A DNA stretch of 64,000 bases, taken from Myxococcota bacterium (GTDB lineage: Bacteria; Myxococcota_A; Bradymonadia; UBA7976; UBA1532). The stretch is taken from the NCBI GenBank assembly GCA_963169045.1, contig CAUJDF010000035.1:51009-115008 (forward strand), given 5' to 3'. The notes below the pieces were generated by a model. That model made no database searches. It had not been told where the DNA came from and saw nothing but the letters and a program-made list of their open reading frames with translations. Both the position numbers and the translations under genes were made by a program. Shown here in pieces: positions 58,546-64,000 of this stretch; position 1 is the stretch's first letter, and each line of letters starts with the position of its first letter.

Positions 58546-60125
58546 GCGCCGCCGATGATCGTGTTCTGGCGGGCGACCTTCTTGAACGCGGTGCCCTCGG
58601 GGCAGGCGTCGGCGGCGATGGCGAGCGCGGCGCACTGCTTGCGGCCGTCGATCTTCAGGCAGGCGTTGCCGGCCAGGTCGCCGCAGCTCGTGGCGCTGCG
58701 GCAGTCGGCGCCGATGTTCTCGACGCTGGCATACGGGTGCAGGCGCGTGTTCCCGTCGATGCCCATCACGCCGTAGAACACCTCATAGGCGCGGTTGGTC
58801 CAGTCGGCGTTCAGATCGCCGACGAGCGTGTAGTAGTCGACCGGCTGGTGGCGGCGGAAGCGATCGACCTTCAGCAGGCTCGCCAGGAGCTGGTCGGTGC
58901 CGCGACCGTACGAGTAGTTCACGGTCGTGATGACATCGAGGTTGTCTTCGCTCTTCGCCGGGCTGGCATACATCATGTCGGCATACTGCGAGTACGTCTG
59001 GCATCCCTGCGCGAGCACGAGCTGCTGCTTGTCGCCGAAGGGCGCAGAGGCCAGCTCCTGGTAGCCCACCGTCGCCGCGTAGGCGGCGTCGAGGTAGAAG
59101 CCGAAGTACGGGCCGGCGTGGCCGTTGTAGAAGAAGACGTCGCGCGTCACGAGCTCGGAGACGGCGAGGTCGTGCTGTCCCTTGCGGTCGGTCTGGAACA
59201 TGTCCGCGTGGAAGAGGCGCACCTCGAACGTGACCTCGCGGCCGTCGGCCTTCGCCTGCAGCTTGAACGGCCCGCTGTCGGCCTTCAGCGCCTCGAACGA
59301 GGACACGGGCGCCGTGAACCCGAGGCCCACGAGCTGATCGAAGCCCTCGCGGGCCTCGATCAGGTCGTAGCGGGCCTCGTTGTAGTCGTAGCCGTAGAAC
59401 ATCGTGATGTCGAAGACGCCGTCCGCCATGAACGCGTCGAAGGCGGGGAAGGCGTTGGCCACCTCGACGTGCGGGCGGATGGCGCAGAGCACCGTCTCGA
59501 GCTCGCCCTGGTACTTGCCCGGGTCGAAGTTGCGAATCTCGCCGCGCGGGACCGACTCGGGGTCGACCGTCGCGTGCTTGGGCATCTTCAGCTCGAACGT
59601 GAGGTCGCCGACGGTGTTCTCGGCGCGCGGCAGCAGGGAGAGCAGGTTGCGCGGGCCGGCGACGTCGATGGTGAACGACACGACGTAGGCGCCCTGGCCG
59701 TCGGCGGCCACGTCCAGCGCCTCGACGCTGAAGTTGCGCACCATCGCGTGGAAGCCGCCGTAGCCGTCGTTGCGGAAGAAGACCTCGCTCTCGCTGATCT
59801 CCCCGTCGTTGTTGCTGTCGATGCCGCGGAACTTGTCGGTGAGGTAGGTGGTGAGATACAGGCCGAACGCCGTCAGCCGGTTCGTGACGAGCGCGCCCCG
59901 GCGGGCCTCGTCGGCGAAGTCCGCCTCGCTCATCGGCACCACGAGGCGGCCGCTGACCTCGTACTCGGCGGCGACGTCCGAGTAGTAGTTGTCGGCCTTG
60001 CCGTCCTCGACGACGACCAGCTCCTCCTCGAGGTCGGCCGGCGCCGCGTCGCTGCCGCCATCGGTGCTGCAGGCGGGCGTCAGGGCGAGGCAGGCGAGCA
60101 GAGGCCAGGTCGAACGGGTCCGCAT
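58527..60125 (-). CDS. Lipoprotein with caspase-fold (clan CD)-like His/Cys motifs and EF-hand
   Basis: A 532-residue predicted lipoprotein (LACLALTPAC). The EF-hand-like IDSNNDGEISESEV lies near residue 105. In the middle, VFFYNGHAGPYFGFYLD (H336) and, 39 residues later, QQLVLAQGCQTYSQYAD (C375) resemble the H-G and C motifs of clan CD cysteine peptidases such as caspases, gingipain and clostripain. The S1-pocket acidic residues cannot be identified by eye, so peptidase activity is a hypothesis. C-terminal cysteine pairs (DCRSATSCGD, CLKIDGRKQC) are likely disulfides. ATG 60125 follows ggggggaat. It is first in a four-gene overlapping operon. Confidence 0.75.
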   Translation of the reverse strand: MRTRSTWPLLACLALTPACSTDGGSDAAPADLEEELVVVEDGKADNYYSDVAAEYEVSGRLVVPMSEADFADEARRGALVTNRLTAFGLYLTTYLTDKFRGIDSNNDGEISESEVFFRNDGYGGFHAMVRNFSVEALDVAADGQGAYVVSFTIDVAGPRNLLSLLPRAENTVGDLTFELKMPKHATVDPESVPRGEIRNFDPGKYQGELETVLCAIRPHVEVANAFPAFDAFMADGVFDITMFYGYDYNEARYDLIEAREGFDQLVGLGFTAPVSSFEALKADSGPFKLQAKADGREVTFEVRLFHADMFQTDRKGQHDLAVSELVTRDVFFYNGHAGPYFGFYLDAAYAATVGYQELASAPFGDKQQLVLAQGCQTYSQYADMMYASPAKSEDNLDVITTVNYSYGRGTDQLLASLLKVDRFRRHQPVDYYTLVGDLNADWTNRAYEVFYGVMGIDGNTRLHPYASVENIGADCRSATSCGDLAGNACLKIDGRKQCAALAIAADACPEGTAFKKVARQNTIIGGACVATR

Positions 60126-60265
60126 TTCATTCCCCCCGAAATCTTGCGCCGGCGGCGCACAGCAAGCGGTGTGCCCGCGCGGCGATGCCCGGCGGACGCG
60201 GACGGTGGCCAGTGGACGCGCCACCTCGCTGGCAAGCGCGGCCGCCCGCTGGTACCCTGCGCGCC

Positions 60266-60859
60266 GTGAAGCCCCTCATCGTCGCCGGTCTCCAGATCAA
60301 CGCCAACATGTTCGGCGCCGCGCGCGGCCCGCGCTGCGAGCCGAGCCAGTGCCGCGCGGCGTGCTGCGCCAACGGCATCTGGCTCGACGAGCAGCTCGCG
60401 GACCGCATCCGCCTGCACGCCGACACCGTCGCCGCCCTGCTGCCGCCGGACCGCGACGACCCCGACGCCTGGTTCGAGACCGACGAAGAGATGCTCAGCG
60501 ACGACTTCCCCTCGGGGCGCGGCATCCCGACGGCGGTCGTCGACGACCCCGACGATCCCGACGGCCACACGTGCGTCTTCCTGCGCCCGGGCGACCGCCT
60601 CTGCGCGCTGCACATGGCCAACGAGCCGCTCGGCCTCGCGTACCCCGGCCTGAAGCCCTTCGACTGCGCCACCTACCCGGTGCTGCGCTCTGACGGCGAG
60701 CTGCTGATGGACGAGGAGAGCCCTGACCAGCTCGACGGCGCCGACTGCCAGCACGCCACCGGCGGCCCGCGCCTGCGCCTCATCGACGTGTTCCGCGGCG
60801 AGGTCACGTTGTGTGTCGGCGAGGATGGCTGGGAGGCGCTGAGCCGCCGCATCCGGTAG
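60266..60859 (+). CDS. DUF3109-like cysteine-cluster protein
   Basis: A 197-residue soluble protein. The N-terminal RCEPSQCRAACCANGIWL has the C-x4-C-x3-CC pattern of DUF3109 (YkgJ-like Zn/Fe-cluster) proteins. Later cysteines are in CVFLRPGDRLCALH, FDCATYPVL and CQHATGGPR. Members of this family are small metal-cluster proteins of unknown reaction. A GTG start is used (GTG 60266; VKPLIVAGL), as no ATG exists before the cysteine motif. It is divergent from the caspase-like operon with a 140-bp gap. Confidence 0.75.
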   Translation: MKPLIVAGLQINANMFGAARGPRCEPSQCRAACCANGIWLDEQLADRIRLHADTVAALLPPDRDDPDAWFETDEEMLSDDFPSGRGIPTAVVDDPDDPDGHTCVFLRPGDRLCALHMANEPLGLAYPGLKPFDCATYPVLRSDGELLMDEESPDQLDGADCQHATGGPRLRLIDVFRGEVTLCVGEDGWEALSRRIR

Positions 60860-60871
60860 CGGGCGGCGGCC

Positions 60872-62248
60872 TCAGTGGACGAAGCGGGGGCGGTGGGGGC
60901 GCGGCGCACCCGGCCGGGCGAGGCCGGCGGCGAGGGCCTCGAGGTCGAGGCGCCGGCGCTCGAGGTCGCCGAAGGTCCGCGTCGTCGACGGATCGACGGG
61001 GTCGGGCACCGTGGTGCCGGTCAGGAAGCCGGCGAGGCTCGCCGGCTTGCCGAGGCTGGCCGGCAGCCGGTGGTCCGCGGGGAAGCCGACCTGCACGAAG
61101 TCCGCGCCGGTCTCGACGCGATGGCATCCGCCGCACGTGTTGAGCGCGAACGCCTGCCGCGCGTCGTTGTTGCGGATGCCATCGGCGCTCCACGGCAGGT
61201 CGACGAACGGCGGGAAGAACGGCACGACCGTGAACGTGCGGTCCTCCGCGTCGGGGAAGTCGCTCAGCTGGAACGGCCCCGAGGGCGACGTGGCGGCGGC
61301 CATCTCCTCCGGGAAGTCGAACGTGCCGGCGAGGATCTCCGCCTCGTGGTCGTTGATGAGCGAGGCGAGCGCCTCGGTGCCGTTGAGCGATGCCATGTCC
61401 GGCGACAGCGCCACGGTGTGCGGCGCGAGCAGGCCGGCGGCGGCGTCGAGCGTGAACTCGCGCAGCTCCCACGGCAGGCCGAGCGAGATCTCGTTGGTGC
61501 GGATCTGGTTCAGCGCGTTGCCGTTGACCTTGCCCGGGGCGCGGCCGGCGTCCGTGAAGCGGCGCGTGATCCCCTCGAGCGCGCGGTTGTACTCGGCGGT
61601 CCCGAGCCGCTGACGGCCGAGGTCCATCCAGAGGCGCGTCCAGTCGCGCAGCCCGGCCATGTCGCGCGCGACGAGCTCGTACTCGAAGATCACGACGAAG
61701 CCGCCGGGGGCGGTGCCGGCGATGGGCGGCAGCGGCTTGCCGTCGGGGCCGAGCACGCCGAAGACGAAGCGGCCCTCGCCGGCGGTCGAGACCGAGGCGC
61801 CCTCGTGCTGGCGCAGGTCCATGCGGTTGACGATCGCCAGCAGCTTGAACGGCGCGCGGTCGAGGTCGAGGCGGCGGCCGCCGCTCGCGCGCAGCCACGG
61901 CTCGATGACGAGCTCGCGGATCTTGGGCCGCGCGGCCGCCGTGTAGCCGTTCAGCGCGTAGTCCCGCTCCCACTGCCGGAGCCATCGCATCGTGAACGCG
62001 GCGGGGTCGTGACGGCCCGCCATGCTCCGCATCAGGTGGGCGAAGGACCAGGGCGCGACGTGCCCCGGTCGGGCGCGCGTGCGCGCGGGGTCCTCGACCA
62101 CCGACAGATCGGTGATCATCAGCTGCCGCGCAGCCTCGACGCGCGGCGTCTGCGGGGCGGCGAGGCGCGCGGGCCGGAGCGTCTGGGCGTGCGCGCCGCC
62201 GGCGGCGAGGGCGACGAGCATGGCAATGCACCTGGATGCCTGATTCAC
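60872..62248 (-). CDS. Exported protein with a single CxxCH haem motif
   Basis: A 458-residue predicted periplasmic protein starting GTG 62248 after gggagag. Signal peptide: CIAMLVALAAGGAHA. The body has long helical and acidic segments (WSFAHLMRSMAGRHDPAAFT, EYNRALEGITRRFTDAGRAP, FTLDAAAGLLAPHTVAL) and a single haem-type motif in ALNTCGGCHRVETGADF near residue 370. Single-haem c-type domains at this spot resemble those in bacterial proteins that use the haem as an electron-transfer tag. No other redox motif is recognised. It is tail-to-tail with the DUF3109-like gene, 12 bp apart. I cannot assign a function. Confidence 0.7.
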   Translation of the reverse strand: MNQASRCIAMLVALAAGGAHAQTLRPARLAAPQTPRVEAARQLMITDLSVVEDPARTRARPGHVAPWSFAHLMRSMAGRHDPAAFTMRWLRQWERDYALNGYTAAARPKIRELVIEPWLRASGGRRLDLDRAPFKLLAIVNRMDLRQHEGASVSTAGEGRFVFGVLGPDGKPLPPIAGTAPGGFVVIFEYELVARDMAGLRDWTRLWMDLGRQRLGTAEYNRALEGITRRFTDAGRAPGKVNGNALNQIRTNEISLGLPWELREFTLDAAAGLLAPHTVALSPDMASLNGTEALASLINDHEAEILAGTFDFPEEMAAATSPSGPFQLSDFPDAEDRTFTVVPFFPPFVDLPWSADGIRNNDARQAFALNTCGGCHRVETGADFVQVGFPADHRLPASLGKPASLAGFLTGTTVPDPVDPSTTRTFGDLERRRLDLEALAAGLARPGAPRPHRPRFVH

Positions 62249-62331
62249 GGCGACTCTCCCTGCGGTGGACGTGCTGTGTCCGATGACAGAGCACGCGCCG
62301 GCGGGGCCGACAGTCCGCAGACGAGCGTCGA

Positions 62332-64000
62332 TTAGCGGGCGACGCGGAAGCCGAGGTAGTCGGCGGCGAGGTCGTTCGGGGTCGGCCCGCGGTTGTAGAC
62401 GGTGAGGCGCACATTCTGGCCGTTGTTCCACGCGCCGCCGCGGGTCGGGTAGATGCCGGCGGGCGGGGCGAGCCAGGGGCTGCCGTCGTCGGGCGCGCCC
62501 TCGTAGCTTGCGTGCCAGGTGTCGGCGACCATCTCCCGCGCGTTGCCGCTCATGTCGCACAGGCCCTGGGGGGTGTGGCCCGCGGGGAGCGAGCACGCGG
62601 GCGCGGTGCGGCCGGCGCCGCAGCCGGCGCCGTTGTTGAACATCACGGCGCGCTGGCAGTTCACGCCCTGGTCGCCCCAGGGGTAGATCACGTCGCGCCC
62701 GCCGCCGCGCGCGGCGTACTCCCACTCCGACTCGCTCGGCAGGCGCGCGCCCACCCAGGCGGCGAAGGCGGTCGCCTGCGCGCGCGTGAGGCACACGGCC
62801 GGCTGGGCGAGGCCGCGGAGCGTGTCGGGCAGGCGCCCGAGCCCGCGCGCGCCGTCGACGAACAGATCGCAGGTGCCGTCCTCCCAATGCGGGGCCTCGC
62901 AGCGCCCGGCCGCGAGGCAGGCGCGCAGCTGGGCCATGGTCACCTCGGTGCGGCCGATCTCGAAGGGGGGCACCTCCACGTCGTGCGCCGGCATCGCGTC
63001 CGCCTCGGGGCCGCCCATGGTGAAGGCGCCGCCGTCGAGCGGGACGAAGTCGACGAGGCCGCACTGGCCGTCGGCGCACGCCGGGCCGCAGAAACGCCCG
63101 CCGAACGCGTCGTCGTCCCCCCAGCGCGCGGCGAGGAAACGCCCGTCGTGACCGTGGCCCGAGGCGTCGGCGGTGTGCTCGCCCTCGCCCTCGTCGAGGT
63201 GCCACAGGGCGAGGGTGTCGGCGTCGGGCGCGAAGCGGCGCCGCGGCACGAAGTCGCCGTCGTAGCGGGCGACGCGCGAGAGTCGCACCTCGTCGATGAG
63301 GCCGTGGTCGTCGCGCTCGACGAACCCATCGGCGTCGCGGATGGCGCCGAGGCGGACCGGGGCGTCGACGGCGCCGACGGGGCCGGCCGGGCGGAAGCGG
63401 CGCGTCTCGAGGCCGTCGAAGAAGAGCGCCGCCTGCTCGCCGTCCCACGTCCAGGCGTAGTGGTGCCAGTGGCCGAGGCGGGTGGGCACGGGGACGACCG
63501 TGTCCGCGACGCCGAAGAGGGTGGCCACCATGCGGCCGGGCTCGGCGGCGAGGCGCCAGCCGCGGTTCGGCGGGCCGCGGCGGTCCACGTCGACGCGGCC
63601 GTCGGCCACGTCGAGGCGGGCCCAGAACTCGACGGTGAACGGGGTGTCCGCGAGGGTGAGCGGCGCGCCGGCGTCGTCGAACTCGACGTAGTTGTGACGG
63701 GGGCGCTCGAGGACGACGTGCGCGCGGCGCTGGCAGGCGTCGCAGCCGTCGCAGGCGTCGTCGTTGCCGTCGTCGCAGGTCTCGTCGCCGGCGACGGCGC
63801 GGTCGCCGCAGACGCTCGCGCAGCGGCCGTCGGCGCAGCCCGCGTCGCCGCACGCCTCGACGAGGTCGTCGCCGGTCCCGTCGGGGCGGCAGCGCCGCAC
63901 GTCGTCGTCGACGCAGAAGACGGCGCCCGGCCGGCAGGCGCCGGCGTCGGGATCGGGCGGCCCCATGTCGGCGGGCGCCGCGTCGGCGGGCGCCGCGTCG
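62332..64000 (-). CDS. LamG plus formylglycine-generating-enzyme-like exported protein (5' end cut by window)
   Basis: At least 556 residues are visible; the frame is open past position 64000. Upstream of residue MGPPDPDAGA the sequence encodes Ala/Asp/Pro linker (DAAPADAAPAD), so a signal peptide or lipobox lies outside the window. The order is: a Cys-rich stretch (CRPGAVFCVDDDVRRC, CDDGNDDACDGCDACQ); a LamG/concanavalin-like domain (~80-290, FTVEFWARLDVADGRV; HHYAWTWDGEQAALFFDGLE; LIDEVRLSRVARYDG); then a SUMF1/EgtB-like FGE domain (~330-545, MGGPEADAMPAHDVEVPPFE; LPSESEWEYAARGGG; GLCDMSGNAREMVADTW; TRGGAWNNG; YLGFRVAR). FGE oxidises Cys to formylglycine, but many exported relatives lack activity. 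It starts a new unit 83 bp from the CxxCH gene. Confidence 0.85.
   Translation of the reverse strand, partial: DAAPADAAPADMGPPDPDAGACRPGAVFCVDDDVRRCRPDGTGDDLVEACGDAGCADGRCASVCGDRAVAGDETCDDGNDDACDGCDACQRRAHVVLERPRHNYVEFDDAGAPLTLADTPFTVEFWARLDVADGRVDVDRRGPPNRGWRLAAEPGRMVATLFGVADTVVPVPTRLGHWHHYAWTWDGEQAALFFDGLETRRFRPAGPVGAVDAPVRLGAIRDADGFVERDDHGLIDEVRLSRVARYDGDFVPRRRFAPDADTLALWHLDEGEGEHTADASGHGHDGRFLAARWGDDDAFGGRFCGPACADGQCGLVDFVPLDGGAFTMGGPEADAMPAHDVEVPPFEIGRTEVTMAQLRACLAAGRCEAPHWEDGTCDLFVDGARGLGRLPDTLRGLAQPAVCLTRAQATAFAAWVGARLPSESEWEYAARGGGRDVIYPWGDQGVNCQRAVMFNNGAGCGAGRTAPACSLPAGHTPQGLCDMSGNAREMVADTWHASYEGAPDDGSPWLAPPAGIYPTRGGAWNNGQNVRLTVYNRGPTPNDLAADYLGFRVAR
63967..64000. repeat. Tandem 15-bp repeat at window end
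   Basis: The unit gcgggcgccgcgtcg occurs twice in a row (63971-64000), coding Asp-Ala-Ala-Pro-Ala within the linker of the truncated lipoprotein gene. The array continues beyond the window edge. Confidence 0.7.

Overview
The window is about 75% GC by eye, and its genes use almost only G/C in third codon positions. It carries hallmarks of a myxobacterium-like organism (Myxococcota, formerly Deltaproteobacteria): large Ser/Thr kinases and sensor histidine kinases, secreted proteins with Asp/Ala/Pro-rich linkers ('DAxPDA'), MYXO-CTERM-type sorting tails, thrombospondin type-3 repeats, MopE-type metal-binding motifs, PEGA domains and many short lipoproteins. The genus is not determinable from the sequence alone. 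I saw no rRNA, tRNA, transposase or CRISPR array. The layout is an ordinary chromosomal accessory/regulatory region.

Layout. 1-5.96 kb: a truncated Ser/Thr kinase, the glutathione-dependent formaldehyde detoxification pair (class III alcohol dehydrogenase plus S-formylglutathione hydrolase), a small c-type cytochrome, a GrpB-family protein coupled to a LolA-like exported protein, and a small PEGA protein. 6-12 kb: a tight four-gene minus-strand operon of sensor kinase, long Hsp70-like protein, J-like protein lacking HPD, and membrane helical-repeat protein. 12-17.3 kb: an RlmN/Cfr-family radical SAM protein, a small putative signalling-domain protein coupled to a PAS hybrid kinase, and a peptidase-T-like M20 protein. 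17.3-24.5 kb: an App1-type phosphatase, an 820 bp non-coding stretch full of short GCGA/TCGC inverted repeats, a very large MYXO-CTERM protein whose frame runs past the sorting tail, a DUF1707/LiaF-like protein and an SDR. 24.6-36 kb: a hybrid kinase, a ferritin-like protein with two tandem Cys-rich lipoproteins, a TauD-type dioxygenase coupled to a C45-type acyltransferase/hydrolase, and a 1597-aa kinase-ATPase-GAF-histidine kinase fusion. 36-44 kb: two small membrane proteins, a cyclase-like/MopE/TSP3 surface protein, a VOC protein with a doubtful start codon, and a collagen-like protein coupled to a lipoprotein with about 15 TSP3 repeats. 44-52.4 kb: CBS, YARHG-like and GNAT proteins, an unknown protein, a CSLREA/beta-helix secreted protein and a GAF histidine kinase. 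52.5-64 kb: small and ankyrin lipoproteins, a remnant of a MYXO-CTERM protein, an AbiEii-like nucleotidyltransferase pair, and a four-gene overlapping operon of exported proteins (caspase-fold-like lipoprotein, PEGA protein, beta-propeller-like lipoprotein, three-repeat lipoprotein). The segment ends with a DUF3109-like protein, a CxxCH protein and a truncated LamG plus formylglycine-generating-enzyme-like lipoprotein.

The genes point to a cell investing in signal transduction and in surface and periplasmic proteins. The most system-like, least familiar clusters are the sensor kinase-Hsp70-J-like-membrane operon (6007-11941), the four-gene exported-protein operon (55413-60125), the ferritin-like/lipoprotein trio (26747-28455) and the dioxygenase/acyltransferase pair (28545-31249). 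All functions are inferred from motifs read by eye; no database search was run.
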